Assembly (NCBI GenBank): GCA_028554795.2
Contig: CM068842.1
Location: 50,737,574-50,801,573, forward strand
Length of the DNA stretch: 64,000 nt
Source of the DNA: Sinohyriopsis cumingii
Taxonomy: Eukaryota > Mollusca > Bivalvia > Unionida > Unionidae
Reading direction: 5' to 3'
Position 1 is the first letter of the stretch; each line of letters starts with the position of its first letter. The position numbers and the translations under genes are program-made. Shown here one piece after another: positions 13,301-25,742 of the stretch. The notes under the pieces were generated by a model. It saw only the letters and a list, made by a program, of their open reading frames with translations. It did no database searches and was not told the DNA's origin.

Positions 13301-16300
13301 AACCTTGAAAGTGCATTCTTTAGAGTGAAAAGTAGTTTTTATCTACCATCAGGAAATAACTGCTGAATTTTTAAAAATATTGTTTGTTTGATAATAAGAA
13401 ACCAAAATGTAAGATTTCAATATTGTTTTCAGTATTGTAATTACTGCAGCGTCATGTTGCTTTTCCTAACTGTTCCTGGCTTTATTCACCTGCTTTGTTT
13501 TGTGCCAGAACTTGGCTCACAAAAAGGCAGTGGACCTTTTAAGAAAGATAACTTTTTCATAGGGTATTCATAGCTGCCAACCCTCACAATTTTGGTGTGA
13601 ATTTCATGATTATTTTTAGCGATTCACGGATTATTTTAATCTATATGTATAAGAGTAGTGTTGCAAATGCTTTTGAGAGAAACTGGGGCCTAACCAGAAT
13701 TTTGCTCCGTACATGTGTCACCAACACTTATTTGGGTTACCGTTCGCCATCACATGTAAGCTCTTGTAAATGGCTTCACCGCCAAGGAAAAAGAAATGTA
13801 TTGCTTAAAAAGTGAAGTTTAATTTGGAATATATCAAAAATTGGCCGTGCATACTGCCATTAAAAATGTATATACATCATGCTCTTTGTACACAGTGTGG
13901 CACAAATTTTAGTATTGGCATGGTGGCAGAGATGATGTGAAGATTTCAGCTCTGGACTATTTTAAGCCATCGGTGGAAGACCTGCATGCTACCAGTGCTG
14001 AAGCATTATTTGTGAGTTTTCTTGTTGAACACTATCTACCTTTATCAGCTGAAGACCAATGCTGAACATTTGTTCCGACAAATGTTCCGGACTCAAAGAT
14101 CACTTCCAAATTTTCCTGTGGAAGAACCAAACGTGCTGCAACTCCTGTGCATTCCTCACAGCAACAGTGACAGCGAAAGAGTATTTTCTCTAGTGAGGAA
14201 AAATAAGACAGACTTCAGGGCCTCCTTAGCTGGAGAAAATTTGTCAGCAATTTTATTCACCAGCAGGCAAGAAGTCTGAACTGTTTAGAAAACAAATTTA
14301 CAATCAAGCAATTGAGGAAGTTAAAGTCTGCCACAGTATCATGTCTTGATAAATAACCACAATAACAAGTGAAGTTTATGAATACCATAATAAATAGAAA
14401 TGCAAATATATTTCTGCATAAATGTAGTGGTTTAGTTTTATATTGCCATCTTGATACAGTGTAGTATTGACGGTCAGGGTGGATGGAGTTATTGTCATGG
14501 TATTTGTCACTAATTCATGTCCAAATTCACTAATTTGTATCCCTATTTTGACTAACTAATTGCGAGCCTGGAAGGTTGGCAGCTGTGGGTGTAACTTGTA
14601 GTAGAAAGTACTAAAACAAAAATATTAGATCCATTGTGCCACAATTTGGCTCTTAGAAGACTTTAATCTGTAAACAAAAAATATTTGATGCTTAACATTT
14701 TCAGCACTTGTTACATGGCAGTTTTCACAAGTGATGTTATTGATCTCTTTTTCCCTCTACATGCACCTTAGGTTTTTAGTCCCACTATGAATGTTGCAGG
14801 GCTGTTTGAAGGTCTATTTATATGTAGGATGGGCTTAGTGAAAAAGCTTGCATCAGATATGAATTGGGGTCTGGATTAGGGCATGGATAGGGGTCTATTG
14901 GATTCCAAAGATTATTTTTTATTGCAGCAAGAACAGAGATTGTTTACCTTGTTTCATCGGCAAGTATTCTGCTGGACTGACAAATGGTATGGCATGACAA
15001 TGGACAATATTCGAGAATTGGAAGAAAAAACTAAAAAGGAATTAGATGAGGTAAGCTAATATTTACGTTAAAAATTTTGATATAACATGATTTTTTGCTG
15101 AGCTGTTAATCTTTACAGAATTACATTTAAAATGGGTAATTATACCTGTTTATTTTTTATTGATTAAAGAATCAGGTCAACATGTGTAATAAACCTTTTA
15201 AATCTTCATGCATTTATTGTCCCCTGCCTTTGGAAAGAAAAGTTGGAGACATGGTGTCCACATCTCCATCTGTCCCTGCATCTGTCATACTTCTGTTTCC
15301 ACTGTGTAACTTTAAAGTTGATTGAAATCAAGGAATGAAACATGGTTGTACCTGTATATCATCATTAGAAAATGTGTTACTTACCATTGTTTCTTCTTCA
15401 AATACGTTACCCAATCATAATACGTTAGGAGTACTACTCCTACCACACAAAGATAAAACGTTTAAGCTATAATAAAAAAAAAAGCTTGGTTATCTGCCCA
15501 CCTTGATGATGGTCAGCCATTTATCTCCCCTTGGTATAGGGATTGGCGTCAAAACCCATGAATATCTCAGTTACTACTTCCGCTCATGCCGAGCACACTC
15601 TCAACATGAGAGACCTTGCAGAAGCTAGAATCAATGTTGATACAAGGATGAGTTTTTATTTCACAAGAAAAGTATACTACTTTATTTCCAACATGTCTTT
15701 CTTTCTGTCTCGATAGAGTTCTGCCTTTACAACTTTAGCCATACACTTAATTGTACTTAGGTGCTTGCATGGGTAGCCCACACAACTTAACTACCTTCAG
15801 ACTAGTTTTATTTTGTTACGGTGCAGGTCCCTGAGACCTATAGAAAACTGCAGCAGAATTGTGGAATTATGCATACAGAATGTGGAATTATGCTTACATT
15901 AAATTATAATATATTAAGAGTTTTCTATGGAAAACTCTTAATATATTATATTATTATATAATGATGCAGAATGGCATCATAAACTTCAACCAAGTTGTCA
16001 TCTGAGCCTTTGTGACTTGCTACATACAAGTGAGTTTTCTCTGCTAATACATGTTGTGTCTGGATGTCATGCTTCATTGCATTTAACTGTACAGGTAGTG
16101 TGATGAATTATTTTGGCAATTCGTCTGCTATCGTCCAGGTTACACTATAAGGCATAGCTTTGCACCTACTTTCTGTTCAGTAATAACAAACATGTTGATT
16201 TGTTCTGCTCTATTTGTCTTACAGGGCAAAGTGCAGAAGTGCATGACTAAGGACAAAGACAGTATCAGCCTTCATGACAACATGGCCTTAGTGTGTGTAA

Positions 16301-19300
16301 TTTTTTGGTGGGTAGACTGTTCTGGTGGCCTAGTGGTTAGAGCGTACACCTTGGATGTGGGAGGTCGTGGGTTTCGATCCCCGGCTGAGTCATACCAAAG
16401 ACTTACAAAAATGGTACTAACAGCTGCCTCGCTTGGCACTCAGCATTAAGAGGTTAGTGTTAGGACTGGTCGGCCTGGTGTCAGGATAATGTGACCCGGG
16501 TGGGACATCATGCTACATGTCTGCGGCATGATGCCCCAGTGCTAAACATCACTGTAAACTGCCACACTGCAGACATCGTAGTGATATGACTGAAAAATTG
16601 TTAAAGCTAGGTTAAAAATCCAAATCACACACACACACACACTTTGGTGGGTAAGGGAGACCAAGCATCGAAGGACTCTTCAGCTACAAAATGCAGGAAA
16701 TCTACACAGAGACATCCCAATACCTATGTCACCACCTCCTGAATCCTCATGGCTGGCTATACCTTTAGTCATTGCCTCTTCATTTCTTAATCATAAACAA
16801 CAAGCAAACAAACATAACATCTTTTTGCTCCACCAATACACCGACTGGTTACACGGATCAAACATCTCATAATCCATTCCAGCAATATGACTTGGATGAC
16901 ATCCTCCCTTCAAATGTGGCCCATTTCCATCTTGACTGGACTGATGGCCTACTACAAGGGATCGTCATGGATAAAAACCTCAACACAGTAAGTTCCTGGA
17001 AATCAATATGTTGTCAAGTCTGTCAAGCCAGGTGTATACAGGCAGTTATGAAGACCAGTCTAACATACATATGGCCTCACTGCATTCTCCATTTACGATG
17101 CCATGATTAGTACCTTAACCTCTGCCAAATGCCACCTCTCATTTCTTTCAATAGTCAATAGAAGGGACTCTACTTGTTTGGAAATCACTGTTTCTACTTC
17201 AGGGTACTCAACGATTTTTGTCATTGGCAGACAACACTCTTTATCAGCTTCTTCTCAGGCAACTGAAGAGACATTAGCCTCACCTCATGAAACCAGAATC
17301 AATGATGCTTGCTCACAGGCTTCTTCACTTCTTGATCTCTTTATGTTGCAGGGAATCTCAGCCTTCGGGGCTTCTATTGAAGAAGTTTTCTGCCATTTTA
17401 AGTCTGGAGTTTTGCCCTCCTATCTTGTCAATCATCTGGACCAGAGCTCCAGCATCTGATGATTTTATCCTGAAAAAAGGAAGAATCCAGCTTCAAATTA
17501 CTTCCTCAGTTTGGCAGAATCACAACATTTTGAACTGTTGACATCATCAATTGCAAGAGCCCAGCATCAACAGTCTGATGGGAGAAGTAGATCAACGACC
17601 TCCTCTTGTACTGGAAATTCCCTGAAAAATGGCAAATTTCCACCATCTAATAAAAGAACCATGATGGCAGTTGTTTCACCACAACCCAGAGCTACAGAAA
17701 CTGCATGTCTGGATGAAATTAAACAGGCCCTCAGAAATAAACAGATTTTACAACCAGTCATGGAAAAAAGGGCTGCCACTCTGAAAGCTAATGAAGGCAA
17801 ATGGAAAATGTCTGAAATAGCTAACTTCTCCTCTTGCTTATTGATGTGAAAAATTAGCACCAAGCACAATCAAAAGTTACCACTTCATGATCGCTGACAC
17901 CTTTCGTCATCATGAAGGAGAGGATATCAGACAAAACAAAGACTTATCCAACCTCCTCTCCAGCTCTGATAATATACAGCCAAAAACATTGGTCCTATGC
18001 CCAAAATGGAACCTATCATGGGTACCAACCTGGTTGAACAAAACACTATTTGTACTACTGTCGGAGACATCTTTGGCTCACTTTTCATACAAGACCTGCT
18101 TCCTTGTCACATTAATGATGGCAGGCAGAATCAGCAAGATACCTGCCATATCAGGGGACCTGAATTAAATGCAGTTCCGACAAGATGGGTCAGTTTCAAT
18201 TACAATGGTTCCCTTTCGTTACCAAGAACAGACTTCTTTCCATCAGAAACCAGATCTTTGTAATGAAATCATTGTCTACTCTGGACACTTCCAATCTGGC
18301 CACCTACAAGATCCAGTATGAGCCTTGAAGTGATGCCTTCAAAAGGCAGAACTGTTGTGCTGAGGGAGATCATGTTTCTTTTTACCCCTCAAACAGGGTC
18401 AAGATGATATAACTACTCCGACCATTTTAAGTGGATTATTTGGCGTTGCATATTGGCAAATAATTCAACCTCAGATGAATTTGCTCTGCATTTCGACTCA
18501 CAAGGCTAGAGCAGTTGCCACAAGTATTACCTTTGACCAGAACTATACGCTGATATTATCGATGTTGTGAGATAGAGATCTGAGTCCACATTCTCATGTT
18601 TTTACCTTTCGTTCCAAAGGATTCAGCTCATTCTGGTGGGGCTTGTAGCTGCAGTGAAATAGGGCATTTTTACAGGTTGTCTGACAGGCGGCCCTATCTT
18701 TAAGGTCAAAGTTCATCACACTTTCCCTTCCTCTATCTTCATGAACAAGACTTTCTATACTTCTGCATCATCACTAATAGGTGTCACATGCCATATTGGA
18801 GGTTCTATCATTGGACCCAGATGGTTTCTTCAGTATGAAATAGAAAGTCAGATATGGCTGACTCCACTTTTAAGAAGATCCAAGTGGTCTATGTTACACC
18901 TCTCCACAAATAGATTTTATTGTCACTCTTTGCTCAAAGAAGAGAAATGGTTTCTGCAACTATACCTGTAGTTTTCCACCATCAACAGTTAAAAAATGTG
19001 GATGACTTGCACTCGGGATCAAAAAGAATTATACTTCAAGGCCTAAAGGTCAAATGTCAAGGTCACTGCCTAAAAGAATGAAAAATGGTAACTGCACAGT
19101 AACTTGAGTTTTTGAGGTTAGGAAGAAGCTTATTGATTGGGGGTCAAAGGTCTTGGTCTGAAGGGGGGAAAAAAAACTTGCTCCATACAGTAACAGTTAT
19201 TCATGACATACCTGGACCAGACTTTGTGGATGGCTTGCAGTTGAGATAAGGAAGAAACCTATTGAATTTGAGGTCACATGTCATGGTCACTGAAAACATT

Positions 19301-20157
19301 GTAGATGGTTTACACTAACAAGGAGGATGAAGCCTTTTGATTTTAGGATCAAAATGTCTAAGGTCAAGGTCACTATACTGAATGAAGAAAAATGGTTACT
19401 ATACAGAAATTTCAGTTTCTCCATTGAGGATAGGCATATACTCTTTTTTTAATTTATAAAGAAATAACTTCATTTACAGAAAGACATTGAAATTAACTTT
19501 TTTCTGGAGACAACTTACAATAGAAAATGAAAAAGAAAAGTTTGATGGGAACTTCAAGATATCTCTTATGTGGCATCTCACAGCATATGATACGTTTAAT
19601 CAGTTTGCTTGTATCTTATTACAATACCAGTTTGCTTGTATCTTATTACAATACCAGTTTGCTTGTATCTTATTACAATACCAGTTTGCTTGTATCTTTT
19701 TACAGTACCAGTTAGCTTGTATCATATTACAATACCAGTTTACTTGTATCTTATTACAATATCAGTTTGCTTGTATCTTATTACAATGCCAGTTTGATTG
19801 TAGCTTAGTACCAAAATTCTTTAAAGAAAGTTACAAAATGATCTTTTTATTTGCGGTGAAATTGACAGTAATGTGTGGTTTAATGATGAAAATGATGCAG
19901 CCAACAGTTGCATCTCAGGTAACAAAAGTTAAATTTTTAGTGTACATATTTGATTGACAGGTACGAATACCTATATTGTGTATATGCCTTTATTCAGGAA
20001 AACCTAACCAATAATGATATCATAAAGTTACCTTTTTTAATCTACAATAAAAAAAATAATGCGCACATTGACAATGTTTTCATTACGGTTACTAACTTCT
20101 TTCTTTTCACAGCAAAGATGTAAGGGTGAAGCCAGAGGTCTAAAAGCGGAAGATTAG
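4300..20157 (+). CDS. Phosphatidylinositol transfer protein, class I (alpha/beta type), C-terminal half, five exons
   Basis: Cytosolic lipid carrier that exchanges phosphatidylinositol and phosphatidylcholine between membranes and supports phosphoinositide signalling. Recognised exons are 4300-4380, 9031-9111, 10703-10798, 14928-15050 and 20113-20157. All junctions are GT-AG and phase 0, giving 141 codons plus a TAG stop. Diagnostic segments are YIDIA-like [38 protein letters not shown] and [16 protein letters not shown], then a short tail ending [11 protein letters not shown]. The tail and the FHRQ-FCW-DKW block match class I PITPs better than RdgB-type class II proteins. The lipid-binding N-terminal half lies left of the window. 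In place of the WW membrane-docking pair of mammalian class I proteins this one has WL (KFKWLLLQ). Introns carry SINEs and DNA-transposon debris. The choice between PITPNA and PITPNB cannot be made; invertebrates usually have one class I gene. Confidence 0.9.
4600..7272. mobile_element. Non-autonomous DNA transposon with TA target duplication (Tc1/mariner-pogo-like ends)
   Basis: The ends are inverted copies: CAGTGGAACCCCGCTATAAC at the left, its reverse complement at 7253-7272, and a TA dinucleotide just outside each. No transposase frame remains. Inside, a unit of roughly 400-650 bases is repeated about three times (starting near 4830, 5240 and 5930), with shared blocks such as TTATGCCAAAAATAAACATT and GTTTGCTGGGCTTGG. 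The ends resemble pogo/Tigger-type elements; the exact family is inferred. Confidence 0.85.
7275..9030. other. PITP intron sequence, nothing recognised
   Basis: AT-rich intron. Open frames on either strand are short and lack splice context or recognisable protein similarity. Confidence 0.6.
9031..9111 (+). CDS. PITP exon (27 codons)
   Basis: Acceptor CTTTTCAG and donor GTAAGT. It encodes [20 protein letters not shown], a highly conserved PITP segment, ending in DWQ. It is phase 0 and shorter than the mammalian equivalent at its 3' side. Confidence 0.93.
10262..10519 (-). mobile_element. tRNA-derived SINE, family A
   Basis: Reverse-orientation family A copy with a TTGTTG tail at the left and the GGGGGCCC head at the right. 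The short duplication TTCAAACT lies at 10254-10261 and 10520-10527. Confidence 0.85.
10703..10798 (+). CDS. PITP exon (32 codons)
   Basis: Acceptor TTATTCCAG and donor GTGAGT. It encodes [13 protein letters not shown] and [17 protein letters not shown]. The Trp-Trp membrane-insertion pair of mammalian PITPs is Trp-Leu here. Confidence 0.93.
11134..11279. repeat. 28-bp inverted repeat enclosing three 34-bp tandem units
   Basis: Arms at 11134-11161 and 11252-11279 pair except for two or three bases. Between them a 34-base unit starting GTTAATTGACACTAAATATC is present three times. It looks like a small foldback or MITE-type element whose core was amplified. Confidence 0.75.
11663..11819. mobile_element. 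Short MITE-like element
   Basis: The imperfect terminal inverted repeat reads TACTGTAGAACC at the left and TACAGTAAAACC on the opposite strand at the right. Both are followed by a GACCAC block, and both ends sit at TA. No coding capacity. Confidence 0.5.
13145..13305 (+). mobile_element. tRNA-derived SINE, family C, degraded
   Basis: Contains GGAGCTCAGTGATTAGAATG (A-box-like) and the body segment CTTGGGCAAGGCACTTTACT. The related copy near 44235 has GCATGGCACTTTACTCC. It ends near AAACCTAAGCAAAC. The B box is damaged. Confidence 0.55.
13569..14587 (+). mobile_element. Internally deleted hAT-type DNA transposon
   Basis: Terminal inverted repeat AGCTGCCAACC at the left (from about 13572) and GGTTGGCAGCT at the right (to about 14584). 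Inside, in the frame 14022-14279, is a residual C-terminal hAT dimerisation-type segment: [20 protein letters not shown]. The N-terminal and catalytic parts are missing. A clean 8-bp target duplication is not visible, so the insertion is old. Confidence 0.75.
14928..15050 (+). CDS. PITP exon (41 codons)
   Basis: Acceptor TTATTGCAG and donor GTAAGC. It encodes [20 protein letters not shown] followed by the C-terminal helix [17 protein letters not shown]. The QE-RLFT-FHRQ-FCW signature is specific to class I PITPs. Confidence 0.95.
15905..15950. repeat. Perfect 21-bp hairpin
   Basis: Arms 15905-15925 and 15930-15950 are perfect reverse complements around the 4-base loop TATG. It lies in an intron of the PITP gene and has no associated gene. 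Confidence 0.9.
16225..16310 (+). other. Possible alternative PITP 3' exon
   Basis: An acceptor (GTCTTACAG) precedes an open stretch reading [20 protein letters not shown], in the phase left by the exon ending at 15050. It has no resemblance to known PITP tails, and the frame runs on into a SINE before stopping at 16447. It could be an alternative last exon or a chance open frame; transcript data would decide. Confidence 0.25.
16319..16641 (+). mobile_element. tRNA-derived SINE, family B (full length)
   Basis: tRNA-like head with GTGGCCTAGTGGTTAGAGCG and GGTTTCGATCC, then a body with CTGCCTCGCTTGG and GTGGGACATCATGC, and a (CA)n tail. Other copies lie near 25427, 27949, 34179 and 36952. Confidence 0.9.
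16660..18980 (+). mobile_element. Degenerate retroelement-like block, unclassified
   Basis: This stretch has higher GC and many broken open frames, unlike the neighbouring intron. Fragments such as [13 protein letters not shown] (near 18500) and [12 protein letters not shown] (near 18770) are reminiscent of tyrosine-recombinase and RNase-H pieces of DIRS-type elements. Their order is not the usual one and no intact domain exists, so the class is a guess. Confidence 0.3.
19601..19805. repeat. 27-bp minisatellite, about 8 copies
   Basis: Tandem copies of a 27-base unit beginning CAGTTTGCTTGTATCTTATT. Because 27 is a multiple of three, all three forward frames stay open and produce repetitive spurious proteins. 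Confidence 0.9.
20113..20157 (+). CDS. PITP terminal exon (14 codons and TAG)
   Basis: The acceptor CTTTTCACAG precedes a short open stretch ending [11 protein letters not shown] and TAG. It aligns by position and composition with the C-terminal tail of class I PITPs (K-G-x-x-G-x-x-A-x-D) and is in phase with the exon ending at 15050. Confidence 0.75.
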   Translation, partial: QRCKGEARGLKAED

Positions 20158-23100
20158 TGTTGACGTTGTCCACTATTTGACATATAGCAAGAGAATCCTT
20201 CAGTCTGTTGCACTATTAGTTTTGTTGTGTAGATGAAGGGCTTTTTAAATCATGACAGCCAAGATAGAATACATTCACTGAATCTTAAATTTTTCTTTTG
20301 CAATGTTTATGAATTCCATAGCCAATGTATATCTTATTTCTTTAAAAACCCAACATTTAGAGCTCGGTGATAAATTATAGTTTAAAGAAAGTTGAATCAG
20401 GAGTAGATTTGTTATTTGATAATAAACAAAGTTGAATTTTTGAATTAAGAATAATGCTGTTTTCTTCAAAACCATTGTTTATAAATAAAATTTATAAATA
20501 AAATAAACAAGGTTAAAATAAACAATTATAGCCATAGTTTGTGGCTATTTAAATGGGAATTCTTCTGCAGCAGTAATTTTTCCTTTTCTTTGACCCAACC
20601 CAACCCAGACCGAATTTAAGGCAAGAGAAATTGAATTATTGGTTCATTTTTTGTGACTGCATTATTCCATTAAATTGATTATTATGCATATTTTTCCTAT
20701 AGGCATATTTTGGCAATTTTTAAGTAAAACTTGTATCAAAAAATCATAGGTTTTAAACAAGTTAATGGATTTTAAGTTCTGGCCCTTGGTCTACATAACT
20801 TATAAAATGGTATATGATTTAAAAACAGAATTTATTGATTTTGTGTATATTTATAGTGCATTCTAATTCTCAGGATGTGCAGGTGAAAATTCATTTTTCA
20901 TAACAGCTATATTTGTATCTAATGTTTTATCGGTAAAATGCTGTGAATTCATTTATTTTCCTGGGTGTTAGTTTTCATTCAGAGTTCCCACACAACCAGA
21001 AAAACAAAAAAAACATCAGGATTAAGAACCTGTTTCTCCACCAGGAAGAGCGGGGGGGGGGGGGTCTGCTAAATTTAGTCCAGTCATAATCAGCTGCAAC
21101 TTTAGATGGATGTTGCCAGAAAAATTTGTTTAACCTCGTACATTTTATCTGATCGTGAGTTGGATTTGTCGACTTGAATAACCAGAATTTTTGGAACTTG
21201 TGTAACTCTTCAGTTAGTTGATGTCCAAGTGATTATCTCATAACTTTGCAACCATTAACAGCAAAACCAAACATTAAGTAAGCCGTATCAAAATAAAAAG
21301 GAGGAATAGTGTACTGCATAAATTAGCACTCAAGAAAATACTTTCTAGAGTACTTGTAACGTTGGAAAGTTTCTGACCATATTATAAAGTGATAAACTTT
21401 TCATGAAAAGTTACTATATGAGCGCTTGCTTTTATCTGTGAACACAAATTGATAATGAGCTAAAAAGTTTGAGTTTTAAAACATTTCCATTCCTGTTCGG
21501 CCTTGTCAGTTATTTTGGTTTATTGCACCCTTCTTGAGATGACCCCCAGTTTAAATCAGTTTCTTTCACTATGACAGTGCTGTTGCTATTTTTGGAGTAC
21601 TGTTCCAATTTTAGGAGTGCTGTTACTATTTTTAGAGTATGTTGTTTACATGATGTCCAGCATGGAGGCTTTAAGGGATATCCAGGATTAGAGTTAAAAG
21701 TCTGTAAAGCATTGAGCTTTGTTTAGAAGGCAAGACTTATGGTGTGACAAGAGTATGACATTCTGAATTTGCCAGCTAATGTCAGCTGAATTTCTTTTAT
21801 GAGGAATTTTTTAAAAAAAACTTGCAGATAAATATTATATAGTTTCATTGTATTATCTCTGTCACTCTTTCTCAGAACTTTTTGTTGCAAGTATTCATAT
21901 TTATTGAATCAGATATCAGACAAGTATGACAGACTGAGTGCAACATTTAGTGCTCTTTTTGCTAGGTATACCGGCTTTTATACTTGATCATTTTGTGTAC
22001 AATTAGCCATATACATGTTTGCAAGTTTGTTAAATGTGACATCCCTAATTGCTTATATTGCTCTCTTGCTGTAGACTGATTCTTATTTATTTGCATTTAT
22101 GATGCTGAGAAGAAAGCAAAACTATTATTATTTATCCATCCCACACTGAATGGAGAGTAATAACAAGTAATGAAGTAAGATATTGATATGGACAGTTTAA
22201 AGGAGGTACATGCATAGTTATATAAATTTCAGTACATCTGTACTTGTTACAACTAATATCTAATTTAGGGTGACACTTGGACATCAAAGGAGAGGCTTAA
22301 AATGGAAGTGGTTTTCCTATAACTATGTTTTGTTGATTTGCTTAGATGACCCATGAAAAAAAATGATTTTTGAACAGAGAAACCTAATACTTTTTGTTTT
22401 AAAAATGTGGGAACCCATTCTTTATTCTTTGAAAAATTTAATTTTTATTTGTAGTTAAATTCATGGACTGGGAACCCATAATCCAAGAATCATGGGTTTA
22501 ATACTTGTCCGGATCAGCCCTGATTGGCTGACTCGGTGTGACCTTAGAAATGCATCCAGCTCCTAAATCTTTGTCGTTTCATAACCAGTGGAGTATTAAA
22601 ATCAACCAAACAAACAAAAGACGTTAAAGGGATAATTGTTCTTTGGGTTTTGAAATTTGTGGCTAAAATGAAATCTGCTAAAAATGACCCATGTAAAATA
22701 GGGAATTCACAGTCAGTGTAATTGCAAATTAGTGAAGAAATTGTGCCAATAGTTATGCTTGATCAATTGTCCATCCATTATCAGTATGTGGTTTTCATTA
22801 CCTATATGTATATAGAAATGCTCTCTAGTCCATACCTTTTATTTTACAGCTACCAGAAGTGTGAATCTTTTTTTAGCCCATTAACAAACAAGCATCTTTA
22901 ATAATATCAGTGCAGTAACATGTATAAAAAGATAAACAAAAAATCACCACAGAATCGGATTATGGGATTAAGCTTTAAGATTATATTAAGTGAATATGGA
23001 ATGATAATTATTCATTCAGTCTTTAAATTTGTGGTTCATATCAACCACAAAATCGGTACCCCATAAAGATTTTGCATTTACGATAAGGAGAATTGCATAC

Positions 23101-25239
23101 ACATGGGAATTATACCACATCTTTATCCTGTAACATCTCTGTGACACTGTGTAACATGCCTGCATGTGTATAATCAGGGCCAGTTTGCCATTGGTTAAAC
23201 ATACAAACTGCCCACATCTTTTCAAGGTGATTTTGTTGTTGTTTTGATAGAACACATCATGGGACAGTCCAGTCTAAAGTTATAAATCATAAAAATTCAT
23301 AATTCCCTTTGATAGATTTAAGTCAGTACTTTGTAACAAATTTAGTCTTACTATTCAGCAATCAAGAATAATTTCTAACATATTTTATATTCCATAACTA
23401 TAACGATGTACCAAATTCTCTTATTTAGGAAGAGCTTTTAAAACAAAGGAAAAGAAATCAGTCAAAATAAATTGTTACATTGGTATCCGTGGAGACAGGT
23501 TGTTGAAGATTTTTGGGCCATTTGTTGTCTCAGCCATGAGTGCTTTTTCTGTAAATTATTCAGTAAGTTATTACTACTCCTGCTTATAAATTTTATGCAG
23601 AAGTTTTTATTATTTTGTTGAAAATCATTGTCAATATTTTTTCTCTCCCTGTTATTCATTTATTTTCCCATACCATCTATTAGAATCAGGAATGCACTCT
23701 TTGACCTAAAGATCTATATATATTGTTTCCCTGCCTTTTTTAAAGAATTTCCTTATATGTTGGTTTAGACTGGTTAAAAACATGAATACCATTTTGCTTT
23801 GGTTTTTTATATATAATAACTTGAAGCAGTTATATTTACTTAGACCTTGGAAGAATGAAAATTTTGACCTGTGTTATATTTTTACTGATAACTTCCAATT
23901 CTTGTTTTACCTCTGTGCAATCTTGGGTAAAGCATTTAGTTCCCATTTCCTCTACATGATGTATCCAATAGTGTGTTTGTGAAAAAAAGTGCCATTACAA
24001 CACCAACCCACCCCCACTATACTATGCATTACATGTTGACCTCTTTGTCGGTATAGATGGATATGTTTCACCGCGTTGTTAATCTCAGTTTTTGACATAC
24101 AGCAACCAGTTTTGAATAGTTAAAAACTAATTAACCAAATTAGAAAAGATTAGGTGGGTATTCATATAACCACCAAAGGATTCCAAATATGGCATTACAA
24201 TTTCACATTACAAGTTTATAAGACTCAATGCTATTTGTGTATCCAGTTGAAACAGAACATGTGTTATTACCAGTAATGTGTTGACCCATGTAAAAGACAG
24301 CTTTAACTGAGTGCATGGTTGATTCCTCCAGTACACAGATGAGTTAATACTGGCAAAACACAAGTTTTGATCTTTTAATTTGGCCTGTTTGTAGAGGTAC
24401 GTTTGGTAACTGCTTAATTTTCAGGTTTCAGACCTTAGAGAAACATTATTGAAGATCATCAGTGCATTTGAAATTTAAACAAAGCTTTAATTGCCATCTT
24501 CAGACTGGTTCGTGACACTGGGTCCACAAGTTTTTATGATTTCCAGGCCATATCTGGGTCCAGTCTGTTTGCTGCTGGGTCAATATAAACATAGGGAAAT
24601 GTCTTATTCATCTGTATCATCAGAAAACTCAGAGCATAACCACCTTTTGTGAATCTTTTCACAACATTGAAAGGTATAGAAATAATTGTTTGTTTTCTCA
24701 TTAATGAAATTGATAAATAAGTACAATGTAAAGCTTTTGCTGGTTGTTTCTTTGCTTGTGCCAATTATAAATTTGTATACTCATTTTCAAATTCATAATT
24801 CTATCAAGAAATCTGAAGTTGTTAGTTCATAGGCAGTCTGAAAAGAGTGTTTTTCTGTGACGGAATAAGATGTTATGTTTTGTATATCCTTTGATGTAAA
24901 AGAAGACTTTTTATTTCTTTTAAGTTATTTCCTTGTTTCAGGTGAGCAAATGATTTAAAAGTCTAATGGTGTTAAAACCTATTGTGCATGACATCATCGT
25001 TCAGTAATGCTACCAGTTGTTTCATGTGTTTTATTTGAAAAGGTGTACATGAACTTATGTACGTGGATAGAGATGCATCATGTATTCTCATTTTTAAGTT
25101 TTTCATATTGGACCTAAATGGACCAATATGTAAACAATACATTGAAAGACTTTGTGAATTAAAGATAACATCATTACTTCTGTGTTTATTTTTTAACTTT
25201 TTGAACCCTTTAGCGACATCTGTTAAAACTTGATCTATA
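20158..25239 (+). other. PITP 3' UTR and intergenic sequence
   Basis: AATAAA at 20484-20489 and again just downstream could end the PITP transcript about 330-360 bases after the stop. No further exon was recognised up to 25.2 kb. A degraded SINE-like stretch (about 22455-22620, ending AACCAAACAAACAAAAG) and a short G run at 21052-21063 are the only landmarks. Confidence 0.5.
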
Positions 25240-25406
25240 CTGAAGAAATGCCAGTGTGGGTTTTTGAGAAAGCTTGCCAGTAGCTTCCTGTGGGTCTTTG
25301 GTCCTTCCTGAGATTTTTCCAGTTTCTTCCTCCACGAAATATACTGGCTGCTATGTATAGCCTGTCATGTGTTGAAAATGGCATTAAACCCCAAAAACAA
25401 CAACTG
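25240..25406 (+). mobile_element. 5'-truncated family A SINE
   Basis: Contains the 3' body of family A (AAGCTTGCCAGTAGCTTC to GGCATTAAACCCC) and a short CAA tail. The tRNA-like head is missing. Confidence 0.8.
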
Positions 25407-25426
25407 TACTAGTTTATTTATCACCG

Positions 25427-25742
25427 TTTAGGTGGTCTAAGTGGTTAGAGTGTCCACCTTGGATGTAGGAGGTCATGGATTCAATTCCCAGCCGAGTCAT
25501 ACCAAAGACTTACAAAAATATGACTAGCAGCTTCCTCGCTTGGTACTCAACATAAATAGGTTAGTGTGTGGACTGGTTTGCCTTTTTCAGTATAATGGGA
25601 CTGGGTGGGACATGATGCTACATGTTGTGGCATAATGCCCCCGTGCTTGACATCACTATAAACTGGAACAGTGCAGACATATTAGCAATATAACTGAAAA
25701 TTTGTTTGAGCTACATTAAAAGTCCAAATCACACACACACAA
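25427..25742 (+). mobile_element. tRNA-derived SINE, family B
   Basis: Starts at TAGGTGGTCTAAGTGGTTAGAG, with body segments CTTCCTCGCTTGGTAC and GGTGGGACATGATGC and a (CA)n tail. It is more diverged than the copy at 16319. Confidence 0.85.

Noticed and set aside
16320..16390. tRNA genes at SINE heads (also 1489, 3313, 25427, 44233)
   Set aside because: A and B boxes are present, but each is followed by a SINE body and tail and cannot form a clean mature tRNA; these are SINE promoters.
16660..18980. Firm assignment to a DIRS retrotransposon
   Set aside because: Only weak fragments resemble RNase H and tyrosine recombinase and they are in an unexpected order; left as unclassified.
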